This document shows positions 15,302 to 29,185 of a stretch of DNA of 64,000 nt, piece after piece. Both the position numbers and the translations under genes were made by a program. This stretch comes from Motacilla alba alba. Lineage: Eukaryota > Chordata > Aves > Passeriformes > Motacillidae. The stretch covers positions 70,555,666 to 70,619,665 of the forward strand of contig NC_052018.1 of NCBI RefSeq assembly GCF_015832195.1, read 5' to 3'. Positions within the stretch are counted from its first letter, which is position 1; each line of letters opens with the position of its first letter. The notes beneath the pieces were generated by a model that was not told the origin of the DNA, did no database searches, and saw only the letters and a list, made by a program, of their open reading frames with translations.

Positions 15302-18300
15302 GGCTGCATAGGATCTGAAACTGGGAAACTGAACTCTGACTCAACCTGGTGTGTTTATTCCCACCCAGCCACATTCTGCAGATTACTTACTTCCCCAGTC
15401 CTCAGCACTGAGTTTTAATGCATCCAGAAAGAAATGTTGTGACAGACATATTGCAGGGCTTATGGCTGACTGAGCTCTTAAATATTAGTTTCTTTCTCAC
15501 TTGTTTCTAGTTGGTATGTCAGATATAAATTCATTTCAATGAGCCAATTTCTGCTGCAACTGTCCTGATTTCTTTTTTTTCAATTTCAGAAGCAGCTAGA
15601 TTTTTACATTTTAATGTAAATCTTTTCATTGGGGTGCTGAGAAATATTCTCCTTTTTAACCTTTGCACTCTATTTTATGAATAACAATATATGTTTGTCA
15701 GCACCAAAGCAGTCCTTCAGAAGCAGTCTGAAGTTTTGGTGCCTCCTCCAGGGCTATCTCAGGTTTGTGGATATGGGGAGTAAAACACAGAGTTCAATGA
15801 CCTCTAAATGACCTGTCTGTAGGGTTAAAAACTGTATATTGAATTTTTACAACAAAAATTACTCAATTTATATTCAAATTCAGTTAGAAACTTGATTGAA
15901 TACAGAAAAAAAAAACCCACAAAACTTTTTAAGCGAACAAATGTAACTATGTTGACGTCTAAGGCGTTACCAGATACTAACTTTTAATTTCTACCTTCCC
16001 TACTAACCAAAGTTGTGGAAGAAGAATTGACAAAGTTGTTCTAGTTCAGACCTACTGCCGAGTTCACTTTGTACTGTTTATTAGATATATGCGCTTAGCC
16101 TTTGTCCCTTTCATCCCACAGGGCTGGGGTTTTTTCCCTTGAGCGATTTCTCCTGTCTGCTCTTTGCTGTGAAGCATAAGCAGTGTTGAGTAACAATGCT
16201 TATGTTTTAGATGGGAAGAATAAATGGAAGCCTCAGAGGAAAGGAAGTGCACACAGAATAACTCCTAGAGGGAAAGTTTTAAATTGTGTCCTTATAGAAG
16301 GAAAGCATTATAAAAGCAGTGATCTGTCCTAAGAGGTTTAGGTTATTCATAGCCAGTCCTTCCAGAATTTCACAATAGAAAAATATTTTCATTTCTGTTG
16401 GGGAAGTGTCTATGAATTTATTTAGCAAAACATTTAAGAACTAATATTGCATTTCAACAAGTTTCCCTTTGGTCACAAATATTTTCTGCTGTGGTAACTT
16501 TGCTCTTGATAAAATTACCAATTAAATTTTGCAAAATGGAAAGTAGTTAAACCAGCATTTTGTTTGTTTACAGAGTTATTGCTAGAAGTGATCTAGCCTA
16601 GCTTTTTATTATTTATATTTATAGTATGCTTTGTAAATGCAAATCTGTCTTGTAAGGCAGTGCTGCAATTAAGATACTGGTTAAATGCTGAAGTTAATAT
16701 TCCCACAACAGCAATAATTCTGCCTCTTTGCACGGTAATTTTATTTGTTGTTATCATAACCCTGCAAACAGTAATGATGAATGCATGTTGCGGTTTACAG
16801 AAGTACTAAACCTGCCATTTCTTTACAGAGTTAATTATTTGTGCCTCTTAATTGCTTCAATCAGTTCTGCAAACAGGATGTAAATTTTTAAATTTTGAAG
16901 TGCCTGGATGAACTTTTGCTGCAGAGCTCAGTGAATGAGTAGTTCAGCATCCTTTAATGCCTTAAAGTGCAGCATAAAGGGCAACACGTGCGGAGCTTTG
17001 CCTGGTGGAGGTTGTAGATTCTCACCATTAGAAATCTACAGGATTTTAAGTGAATGCCTATCAAGAATCATATAGGTTTAGCTAATCCTGCTTGTGGCTG
17101 CTAGATGGAATAGGTGACCCTTCAAAGTCCCTCTTACTCTTAAAATACCAGGAACAGGAATGGGCTTCAGACTTGAGGATAGATTTGCAGCTTTCCTTCC
17201 TAGCATTTAAGTGGGTAAGACGAGGTTTTGCATCTATAAATATCAGCATGCTGGGAAAGTCAGTGTAGTTTGTGGTTCAAAGGCAGATTTTATCTAAAAA
17301 GGGAACAGTGAAATTTGAGGGGAAAAAAAAAAAAGAATTTGTAGTTGAGATTATCCTGTTTAGGAGAGTTTCTGCTTTGGTTGTTTCAGGGTTACAGCTC
17401 TAACATCAGAAAACAGAGCCCTGTGACAGTCAGTTTTCCCATCCCCTAAGTGGTTGTGTGCCTGGAAGGGACTTGTAGTAATTGCAAGTAAAAATTTTGA
17501 GAAACAGAGGATTTGAGCTGGCCTTAGTACATAGTTTTGTGTTAAAAGAAGGGGATGGAAGTTTTTCAAAATGTCAGTCTTTCACTTACTTGCTTTGAAA
17601 CTGGTTTGAATTTAAGCAGATTTTTAAATTGCAAGAATTAATCCTCAAAGACAATATTTCATTTAATGTTGAAGAGTTTTTAGCTTTGGGATTTTTGTTC
17701 TCAAAATTTGATTTTGGCCATGTCAGAAAGAAAATCCATTATTCACAAAGAAACAAGTTCTGCTTTTAGACAACGTAGCCTAACAAAGATGGTGCACAGG
17801 AAACCTGGCTTGGGTCAGGTTAAAGGTCAGTGAGAGAAAGTATGCCTGGAAGTTTTTGACACTTTTCTTACTTTGACATAATTAAAGCATTGGTATTTAA
17901 AGTAAATAAATAAAGACCTAATACAGACAAATTGAATGTCCTCAAATAAAAATACCCCTGTCACAGATAATTGCCCACTGCACACGTATGATATACGTAA
18001 GAGAGTCAGATGCTGTCACTTGCTCTCATGACACTCTTAGAGAAACAGTTAAAATCACTTCTCACAAAACAAATGGGTCTTCTACTGCCCATTTAGTAGA
18101 GCATTATGTCTTCTGAGAAAAAAACCCGCCATTGCTACTGATTATGTCTAAGACACAAACAGTTCACAGTGGTGTGTGAAATGTCTTAGCTCATGATGGT
18201 GGCAATTTTTAAATCAATCATTACATTAGTACCAACTTAAAAAAACTTGGTTTGCTGCCCTTATCTCTGTCCTCTTTGTTCTCTCTTCCTCTCTTCAGCT

Positions 18301-19585
18301 CCCATGCCTCCTTCCCTTATCTGACACTTGTAAATACTTGTTCATCCTTCACAGCCAGTGCTTGGTTTTGATTGCACTGTAATGTGACAGTTCAACTTTT
18401 TTGATGCACTTGCTTTCTGCTCTGTGCTCTGTGTCACTTTTTTAAACTTTAGGCTCTCGGTGCAGCTCATTTTTTAATCTCTCTAATGCACAAAGACACC
18501 GTTCCAGACCACTGTGTTTTAGTAAGGTTGAGAGATTTGAAAAGTATCTTTTGGAAAGTATTTGTTTCTAGATTTCACAAATGGCTTTTAAAGCACGGCT
18601 AGCTAGCAGTTTTATGGAAATGCTATACCAAGAATGATGCTACTTTTGTTAAAGTGGGCATTTTGTGAAGTCTCAGGGATTGTGGGACACATGTACAGGA
18701 CATTGCTATAAGAGGGTAAGCTAAAACACTGGTTATTGGGTGATTTTACCTGAAATTTAGATTGAGATATGCTTGATCGCTGCCCATTAAGAGTGGTTCC
18801 TTTAGTTCATGGCTTCTTTACTTTGCATCTCCCTCCCAAGAGAGGTGTAAGGAATGACAATTGGTCTCTTATGCCAGTTTGAAAGTCTTTCAAATTTCAC
18901 GTAAGTGGTGGTATTTATTAATGAAGAATTTTATCCTAACATTTTATTTGCTTGCATTTATTTATGTTCCTTTTAACTTGCATCTTTTTCAGTATCCTTA
19001 TCCATCTCCTAACTTGCTTTCCAGCAGCCTGAAATATGACTTTACATTTGAAGTGAACTATGGATTCAGGCCTTCATTATGATGTTTATGTGTGATACTT
19101 ACTACTCCCCTGTCCTCACCTTCTCATTTCTTATATATTTCAAAAAGTATGAAATGCTGAACATTTTTTAACTTTCAGCCTGTCTGGAATAGTAAATTCT
19201 CAGTAAGAATCAATGTGAAAGCATGACTTTGAACCAGCAGGTTGGAATATGGAGGCATAGTTTCTCCACATACCAGGTCATTCTAAAAGAAGCAGAAGCC
19301 CCAACAGAATGGAACACTGGACAGGGTGAAAGCAAGACTCCAGTGTGGAGAAGAAATAATTTCCAAGAGATTTTTTTTTTTCCTCATGTGTGTGTGTTTT
19401 AAACTCTGTGTCAGACTCTGGAAAGGCAATTTTATGTTACAGAAGGTAGCTTAGGTAGCTGAAAGAGGGTGTTTGCTGCGTTGCCAATGCCTAGCATCTG
19501 TCCTCAGACAGAGATTACACACGGTCACCCCAATAATAAAACTGTAGCATTGGAGAGCCACTGACGACGTGCTGGTAATGGCTGA

Positions 19586-19771
<186 letters not shown>

Positions 19772-22700
19772 TAAGACTATTTACAAATTTCTACCTTTGT
19801 TATTTGTAAAGGCTTTGCTCTCATTAGTTTCATTTCTGGTGGTATTTTTTGTTTCCAAAGATAATCCTTAAATTAGGGCATGAGAGGTTAATCTTTGAAT
19901 CTTGTTTCCGGTGTTTTGCTTTCCCATGGTTATTTGGCTATTTCTGAAAATGTATTTAAGCAATTATCAGTGTGTTACAGATGAGGCGTCATGTTGCATT
20001 TGTTGTACAGACACACAGTAACGAAGCTGTGAAAAAGAAAAAAGCAGTAAAACTCCCAGTTGTCAGCCTTTTTTTGTCTTGCTAGCTAGTGCTAGCAAAT
20101 AAATCTGTGAAGCCTTTGGCACTAGCAGTCAGACTGCATAAATACATTTTATACTAACTAGGCTGATTAAATGCTACCCTCTGGGATGCAGCAGGTAACT
20201 CTGCAGCTGCAAAACTGTGATAGAACTGGAAAGTTGCATTGGCTGAGTCTGGGCTTGGCCTCGCCAGTGAGAAGGGCCACACACTCACCACACCTCTTGT
20301 GCTGGTGCTGCTGGTGTATCTTAGTTAAAAGAGTTTTCTTTTGTTGCATTTTGACTTGTGTCAGTGAGTGAATATGTACTCATCTTCTATAAAGAAATTA
20401 GTCAGACAAAGCCAAGTTATATAAGGAGGCTTTGTATTCGTTTCTGAATGTGATGAGATTTGTGGAAACCTTTCGAGGGGAGCTGAGTTCTGTACACTGG
20501 GACTATATCTTAACAGAATTCTCTCTCATCTTTTTTACTGGGTCAGCAGTTTAATTCTTTCAAGGGAGTGAAGTGGAGGGCAGTTATGGAAAGGCAGGGA
20601 GCTGCCACTAATCCCACAGACAGCTATACATTATTGGATGGAAACTTTGAACAATATTAAGCAGGAAGTGAGGATTTTTAACATCTGCTACATTTTACTT
20701 CATCAGAGCATTTGGAAGGCATGCAGTTCCCTTCCTAGGTACCAGTTAGAGAACCAACCTCTGTTGAAGGCACATCACTGCCATATAGTAAGGTTAGTGT
20801 CAAGCCTTTAGGTTACTGTTAAGGGAAATAGAGGGAGTCATTTATATTTGCTTTTGGTTTTGATACAAAATGTTTTCATACAAAATGAACAGGAGATACT
20901 CAGAGGAAGTATCTAAAAATGGTTGATACTCCATACTTTAACAAGGGTATGTGTGTGACTTGTTTTCATCAGTAGTGACCATCTGTGATTCCCACTAAGG
21001 GAAGTGAAGAACTTGATGCTAGTAGTTTTGCAAAGCAAGGTAATTATTTTATCTATAAACTGTAGAACCTCAATTGCAGAAAACCAAACCCTTTTAATAA
21101 TTTAATCCGCCACTGCTTGTCCTTTCCAAATAAGCAGCAACTACAACTTTGTCTTCAACCAGAAGGCTTATGTTATTCTTTGTAAAAAATTGTGCTTTGT
21201 TGCTTGTTAGAAATTCTACTGTATCTTCTGTGACCTCACTTAAAACAAATACCACAACCTTGCCTCTTGAAAACATTTCAGAAGTAGAAACCAGCCTTAT
21301 AGAAGGTTCAGGTTTGTCATCAAAGTAAAATAAGTCTTTGCCTGAAGCTGTGGCATCTCAGGATATATACATGGAATGACTCCTCCCAAATTTGTATTCA
21401 TTTTGTCTCTAATACTTCTGATTCTCCTTTGCCTTACTTCCATTTCACATGAGGAACTAACCAGAATGAGTGAGAGTTGGAGTGAAAAATTCCTGGTTTT
21501 TCAAAAGGACTTTGTGAAAAGTCAGAAAAAGGCAAGGAAGGGGAGTAATTTAGTATTAGGAATAAGGAAATTCCCTATAAAATACTTCAAATAATTGAAT
21601 GAACTGAACGGGCCCTGCCTTATTGCTTTTAATTTTGCCCTATCAACATGTAAAAAAATTCAAAGGGTAGCATAACTGCTTTCTTTTTGAGCGGTGGAGT
21701 GAGATAGGATCAGGAACTTGAGCTAGAATGGAAAGTTGTTCTGGCTCCTGCACATCTGCCTGTCTTTGGGCTGCAGTTCTTGCAGCCAGATGTGCACTGA
21801 ATTTTAAGGTTATATAAGGCAAAACAGAACAAACAGATGAGAAAGTTGCTGTACAGATTTCTTTTTTGGAGTGCATTGATGGTTTCCCCAAGTTCAGCTC
21901 AGGGTATTTGTGGAAAGTCACAGCTTCACTGCAGTGTTGTCTGAGATGAGTTCATACAAAGCAGAAGCTCTTGGAGATTTTTTTACGGCTGTTTCCATAC
22001 TCACTGCTTGTTGACAGGAACTTTGCCCAGGGGAAAGCTACCTTCAATGCACTTTATATAGCTTTTTTTACTGCCTGCTTCACATACTCGTTTTCAAACA
22101 CTTCTTTGCTGTATTGATGACTATGTTAAATTATCACATATTAGCTACAAATAACTCATTTACACTTACATGAAGTTAGATATTGTCAGTTCCAGGGTTT
22201 TTTTTTTTATAATTTAATCTCTTAATTGGAATAACTGAAAGCAACTTTGACAAGCAGTCTAAGTATCAAAATTGTTTTTCTTTCAAGTCATAAATTAGAT
22301 TTCTTTCTTAGGTTGTCATTTCTGTACTGATTGTAATCAGTATTTGCACACTTCTTTGTTGTCAAGCAAACTTCATTGCTGTTTCTCTTAAGGAAGACAT
22401 TTTTTTGCATCTCTTTTGGGCCAACAGCCTGAAATTAGATGAGGAAAAAAGATCCGGTTTATTTTTGGTAGAGTGAATCCGGTGTTGAAACTTTGAACTT
22501 TAGCAAGTCCAGAGTACCATGTTTATTAATAGAACAGGGCTACTAGGCCAGCAGTCTGAGTGCTGAGCAACTGATCCATCTGTTCCTTAAAATGTTGGTT
22601 TGGTTATCCCTACCTGGTGTTTTCTGAGTGCACACACATGTATCTTGTGTTTCCAGGTTTCTTTTAGTTCCACTTTTTCTGCTGGCTAAAGAGGAGTTTG

Positions 22701-22822
22701 AATGCTCAGGTTTCTTTGACTGAGCTTCTTCTATTCTAGATGATTCAAGCTGGAGCTGAAAGTCTTGGAGAATTAAAATGTTATTGTTTGTTTTTTCAAG
22801 GAGCTGAAGTACTCAAGTGGGT

Positions 22823-22841
22823 AAAAAAAAAAAAAAAAAAA
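22823..22841. repeat. Poly-A run of 19
   Basis: An uninterrupted A run without a recognisable retroelement 3' end upstream. Confidence 0.92.
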
Positions 22842-25800
22842 GGGATTCATTTTGATAGTGAGCAAACTGTGAAATTCCTAACAGGCTCTTCAAAATTCAG
22901 GGCTCATGCTGTGCCTGTTTGGGCTCTTGTGGTGTGTGCACAGAGCATGGGTGTTCTTCCCTGCAGTCAGCAGATGCTGTTTGTTTTGAGTGTGCCCTTT
23001 GGTACTCATTGCAGGGGGAGTCTACTACACCAATACATCACTGAGGTCAGGGATCCTTCAGAGGGGAAAGGAAGGATGACAAAGAAGAAGAAAAAATAAG
23101 GCATTAAGGAAAGTTAATAAGAAAGAAGAACTCTTGCAATCACAGTTTTGCAGCTTTTGCTGCCTTTGTTGTTGAAAAGAGAGGGGTGTCAAATGAGAAG
23201 CTGGGCTGCTGCTCGTGAGCTGGTTACCTTGTGGGAGTTCAACTATGAGAATTTTCTTCCTCTCTCTGTTATTTTTGGGTATGTGTTTTTACAAAGGAAA
23301 GTTTGCTGTGACACTGGTTTTGTCCAACCATTGGCCTTGGTCCTGCTTCCCAGTTTGAAGACTGCTCTTTTAGTCCCTGTTTTCACAGCTGTTGGAATGA
23401 TTAGGCTGTAGATGTCAGAGAGAGAAAAGGAAATAGCAGTAAATCTTGTTTAATTTATAGGCACTTTAAAGCATGAAGCGTTTGTCCAAACATTATTGTT
23501 CAATTCCTCTGCTTTTTGCTTTTTTCTTCTTGAATACTTTGTCATGCTGCAGCCTGGCTCTGTCCTTCTCCTCCCTTCCTCTTATCTTCCTTTGTATCTT
23601 GGACATGACAATGACAGAACAGAGTAGGAAGTTTACTTTTATTCCCCAGTGGATCTAACAGCTGGATCACGTGGAACAGCCTGTTTGTTCTCTGCTGCAG
23701 CTGTGGCTTGTCCCCACAAACAGCAAACTGCCACCAGGAATCTGGAGATTTAGCTGTTTACAAGCTGCTTGTCTCTCCTGTACCTTCCTGTTTCTATTCT
23801 TCTGGTTCAGTGCCTATTTTTGGGTAAGGCACAGCTTGCATTTGCTTTGAAGCGCCTTGAATGAATTACAGTGCGGTGTAACTGAATTAATTAGGTGTCT
23901 CTAAAGAGGCTGTGATTAAATTGCCAGTTATCTCAGACTGGCATTACAGGATGCCTCTCTGTGTTTGCTTTATGTGAGCAAGCCTTTCTTTCCTCCATCT
24001 TTTTAAAAAGTGTGTCACTGTGTTATTGTTCCAGTCATTGTGGTCTGGAAAATAACCACCTGTATGGTTAATACAGCTGGGAATGGAGGGCAAGGAAAAC
24101 CTGCCCTGCTTCAGATGTAGTGCAGATGGCTTCTTCTTCTTTTTTTCCTGCCAGCTCACTTAACCTGCCCATCACAGACAGCCTGCAGGTGGAATGGGAA
24201 GAGTTTTCCCAGTGTACTCGTAATTCTGGTTGACCCCCCATTATGCACATGTGTGGGAAAAGGAGCTGTGAAAAGTACCTGTCTGCTCCCTCCCTTTTTC
24301 CCCATAAAATAACAGGCCTTCCACTTCCAGATGCTTATTTTTAACACATGCTGGTGCCTCTGGTTTCCCTGTGAGCCTGCTCATCTGTTACAGCTGTTAA
24401 AACCCCTGCTCCAAACACAAAATGTCATTCACCCGTAACTGTCCATGGGCCTTGTTTGGGATCTGCACACTCAGACCTTTCAAGCTGTTCTTTTTAAGAC
24501 TGGATTTCTTTTTTTCTTAGACCTTGTCCTCCTGTCTTGTTTGATTTTTCTCATGTTTTTAGACCTCCATAGTAGTGATATTTACAGAGGAACAACTGCA
24601 GCAGATGTTTATAACTCAGTAATGGTTTGGATTTTGGTTTATAATGAATAGCATAACTTCAGCGTTTTTCCCCTTTTTTCCCCAAATTGACAGGAGATAG
24701 TGTTTTCTTTATTTAATCAAATATCATCTCATATGTTATGTTCCAACTACTGTCACTGCCCTACTTAGGTTCAAACTTTCTTGAATATTTCCAGCTACGT
24801 GGTCTGAAAGTCACATTGTAGCCTTGAGTTTTACTGTTCATTGCAAATATTTTTGTTTCTTCCAAACTGATTTCTCTGCAAATTTTTGTGTTTCTCTCTG
24901 GCTGCCTCTATTTCTATCCTGTTTTTATGAACTGACCAGAAAGAAGCACTGAAATGCTTATAAAATGTTCACTAAAATGAACTGAGGTTCTGGTGCCTTT
25001 GTTCACAGCTATTACTCACTGATGAATGCTGGTCCCTTTGGTGACTGTGGTTCTTCTAAAAGAGGTCTTCACTGAGTTGGCCTCAGGGCTCCTTCAGGAT
25101 TTTATTGAGAGTTGAGTTAATTTAGAACTCTTCAAAATATTATAAATAAGTATCAGCATGTAGATAAACCTGAAATGGGTGCTTATTAGTGCATGGGACT
25201 TAAAAGTCAAAACAAATAGGACCAATGAATGAATGGTTTTTGGCCTTAATTTTTGGGGTGTTGCCTCCAAATCAGAAGGGCTTTTACCGATCCTATTTAC
25301 AAAGCATGTAGAATTTGGTGTATTTGTAGAATTCCCAGTCTTTCTGGAAATTTCAAAAGTGCTTAGTTCTGTGAGAGCCCAGCCTGTACTGGTATACTAC
25401 AGCCCATTCTGAAGGATGCTTAGGCCTGACTTGGTATGCTTGAGTATAGCATTGATGCAGTTTTAAGTGGCAGTCCCTGGCTGGCAGTAGTGCAAAAGCT
25501 GAAATATTAGCAAGCTGCTGCCATTTTTTCTTTGTTTCTCTTCTCTTAAGGTTGGCAGATTTCCCAGTAGAGGTGATTTTTTTTTTTTTAAAAACATGCT
25601 CTTCTCTTTAAACAATGAGTATGAACTGGTCTTTGGGAAGTTGTACCCAGTTCTCCAGGGGTATTTGTGGCTGTGGTTCTGGCACTGGAGGAGAGAATAG
25701 AGAAAACCAAAACGTTTGAAGAACAAAGAACATCTTTGTGTGTACTTCAGCCTTAGTTCTTCATGAGCTCTCTGAAATTACATGTTACTCATTAGACTTA

Positions 25801-28800
25801 CTCATCTGACTGTCTTCTCAAGACCCTTCCCTGTCTGCTCCCTGCTGTAGTGTGTAACCACTCTCTGTCTTGCACACCACCAGTACTGCCCACGGACTTG
25901 TTCCTGCTACACTTGGCAGGTTTGGTAGTCTTTCATTCCTTTCAGTGTACAGCTTTGCAGAGTGACAAAGCCCACAGCATGCAGGTGTGGGGGGTGTTGC
26001 TTCAGGTGCAGCCCCAAGCTAAAAGAAGTCCTGCTAGAAACTCACTTCCCTTCAGTGTCTTGAGCTGTGATCTCCCCTGGAGCAAGTGACCATGTGTGCC
26101 CTTTGGCTGCCTGCTGCAGCACGGAGCTGTGTGCACCTCCTCTCCAGCCCAGCCCTCACCTCATTGCTTGACTCCATGTGGGGAGTCACACCAAGCTGGG
26201 AAAATGGGAGAAAGGATGGGCAAGGAAAGCCAGGCACCTTGAATCAAGTAGGTTTGTTATTAAAATAAGGGTTTTCTGAGTTGCCTGGAGTTTCACACTC
26301 AAGGGAGGCTATACAAAAATTCAAAGATGTAGTTTAAGTGTTTGGCAGTCTCTCTTTAACTGGTAACATCTCTTTTTCTCAAATTTTTGCCCCTGGCAGT
26401 CAATAAAACAAATTGAGGCTAATTGAATAGGAGCCATATGTGTGATAATTAATTGGGAATGTATTCTGATTCAGTGCTCTGTAGTTCCCTGCCGAGTTAA
26501 AGATGCACTCACAACTCCAGTTCACTGAATCTTTCTAAGAGGACAGAGTAAAGACGGAAGGGAGACATCAGAAAGGGAATGCATGCTGAGATCAGGAGGA
26601 GCACAAGTAGAGATCAAAACTGTAAGTGGCATAAATGAAAAGGGAAAAGGGTGGGTGGGCAGAAAGGAAAAGGCATGCAATGAAAAATGTGAGGGGGTAA
26701 CCCAACAGACATGGATAAGCAGGAACTCAGACCTACAAAGGAGAAGAAATCATGAGCATGAGAGATGAGGGCTTTTAAATATATATTTAGAAAGGAAGGC
26801 AGCAACAGGACGTAATAGACAGTAACGGACTCCCATGAGAAATAGGGCCCATGTAATGTTTTAAGGGCATGTGTGGATATACAGTGGCACTAAAGATTTA
26901 TAATGCTGTTCATCTAATCATTAGCTTTCAAATTATGTAAATCTAATGAGATCAAGTTAACTCATGAAATTTCTGTCATGTCAAATATTGGAAACCCATT
27001 GAAATGGGTTGTCTGAATTTCCATAAGAATAAGTGTTCTCAGCAAGTGTTCATCCATTCACTTGGATAATGTAGATCACGTCCTGTGTTGGATTTAACTG
27101 AATCCAGCATTTAGGGGCAAGCTGAGGTTTGGAGCACTAAACCTAAGCCTTACATTCAAGGAAATGCTTATTCAAGCCACTTTTGTCAAAATGTGAAAAC
27201 TGGTAAAGCTGAGATCCAGGAGGAGATGCTCAGCAAGTGTAACCATTCTCACTGAGGTGAAATGTTGTGCACAGGCAGTGTCAGGGAGCAGTTCATGCTG
27301 CAGCATGCTTGGGTCTTGGTTGTCTCCTGATACACAAAGGCATGCACTGGACCCAGGTTGCCTTGGGGCTTGTAAGAGCAAAATGTAAACCATCTCTTCT
27401 TTCTGAGATAGTGCAAAATGCAGAATTGTGTCACCATTGCCACTGAGAATTGCCTCTGAAACTTTGTGCTAGTTGGGACTAGGTAAATACTGGATGAAAG
27501 CTAGTGGATTTTTTTTTTTTCTTTTAAAGTCCTTTGACTAGCAGTGTTTGCTCTCAAAATATCCAAGATGTTTTCAGTCTGAAGAGTCCTGTAGAGGATA
27601 CCAAGATGAATGCTGTAAATTATTAACATTCTCAACAGTTCTTGCAGTAAAAAAAAACAGAGGTACTGAAAGTTATCCCTCTTTTAGACTGGATTTTGTA
27701 CAACTGCACAATAGCAGTAAGATTTTTGTTGTTCTTCAGCGTAGTATCACTGATGCTGCATTTGCACATTTGCAGCACTGGAACGTCTTGGTTAGCTTCT
27801 GTTTTGCCTCCTTTCATCTTTTGGTGAGAAATATGGATATGGAAAACCCTGTAGTGCACTAAACTAGTATTTCTGATACAGGCTTTCTTTGGAAGACCAA
27901 TCCTTGTCTTAGTCTTGTATTTCCTCATTCTTTCTTGCCATCTCTTCCTTCTTATTTTATTATTAAGCAGTCACATTGAGTCTGAAAGTGAGAATTAAAA
28001 TGTCTTAAATATATGCTATTTTAATATTGCACACTGAAAAAGCATGAAGACACTTTGTTATCAGCAGTAAAGAATATCAAGAATGGATTCTGACATACCT
28101 TGTTATCCTTTCACCCTTCTATGATGTTTAAACAATGTTTCTCTCTTTGTGTGGAGTAAAGGAGAAAAACATCTTGGCCTTATTTGCTGAAGCAGCTCCC
28201 AACGTTTGTTTTTTTTGTAGTTTTTTTTTTTCTTCCCCCCGGTCTGTTCTCACTCTCTCTGGTAAAAACTTCACCAGGATATTTCTCATCGCCTCCTTTC
28301 TACTCTCCAGCTCCTTGCAGTTTCTCAGGCTTTTGCTGCTTCACTCGTAGGCCCATCAGTGCAGAGCCCAAGTGGATCAGTCCTGTGGAGCTCTTTGCCC
28401 AGGGCTGGGCTCAGTGTAGTACCTTTCCTGTAATGTTTGTGTTGGCTCATGATGGGAACAACAGAAGAATGACACTCTTATGTACTGTTTCAGATACCTG
28501 TGCTTGTGTAATGTCATTAACACATTTGCTTTTAAATTAAAAGCACTTCTTTCAGCTGCAGACAGTGAGCTCCAGCTGTGAAGCAGAGTCCTGGGCTAAA
28601 CCCCATCCTTAGAGGACCGTCAGGATCCTGACCTTTTTTACATCCTCAGGAGTGCACACAAAAAAAACTCTGCAGTCTCATTATCTTTTCACTTATAAAG
28701 CTTCTTCTATTGCATAGTAAAAAATAATCTGAAGACAGTAATTGAATGTCTTTTAAAAGAAAAAACACACTTAGACAAGGGGAAAGAAATTATATAAGAC

Positions 28801-29104
28801 AAAAGCAGGAATATTGATGACATTTTAGTAAAGCAGTAGTGAGTACTTTTAAGTACACAGATGCTTAAATCACCTGGCTTACAAATCAGAGGTAAATTCC
28901 CCAGCTAAACCTTTGAATGTCAGAGCACTAAGGGGGGCTGTTTAACCTGTGTTTGGGCACTCGGCTTTTGATCTCGAGTTCACACCTTGCATTTTCATCC
29001 CCCTTGCTCTAGAAGTACAGAATCTTCCAGACAGGTGTTGGAATATGCCAAATAAAAATGCTGAGTGATCTCAGCAGATGACTCTGGTCTTAACACCCAC
29101 TTAA

Positions 29105-29185
29105 GCAAACAACAGCAACAAAAAATCCAAACCAAACCCTCAAAAACTTAAACAAACAAACCCAAAACCCAAACAAACCCAAGAA
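29105..29185. repeat. A/C-rich low-complexity tract
   Basis: This segment is nearly free of G and T on the + strand, with irregular repeats of aaac, caaa and ccc. A similar tract occurs at 6340-6402. It is simple sequence of unknown origin. Confidence 0.8.

Noticed and set aside
17090..17155. Possible sense-strand CR1 3' end (phrases like agatggaataggtgaccctt)
   Set aside because: The resemblance is short and weak, and no further CR1 text flanks it.
18861..19082. ORF with SYASLKVFQISRKWWYLL, followed by a gtaagt-like site; looked like a missed exon
   Set aside because: Exons B and C already join without a gap in the conserved protein, no matching acceptor in frame was found, and the resemblance to membrane protein sequence is compositional.
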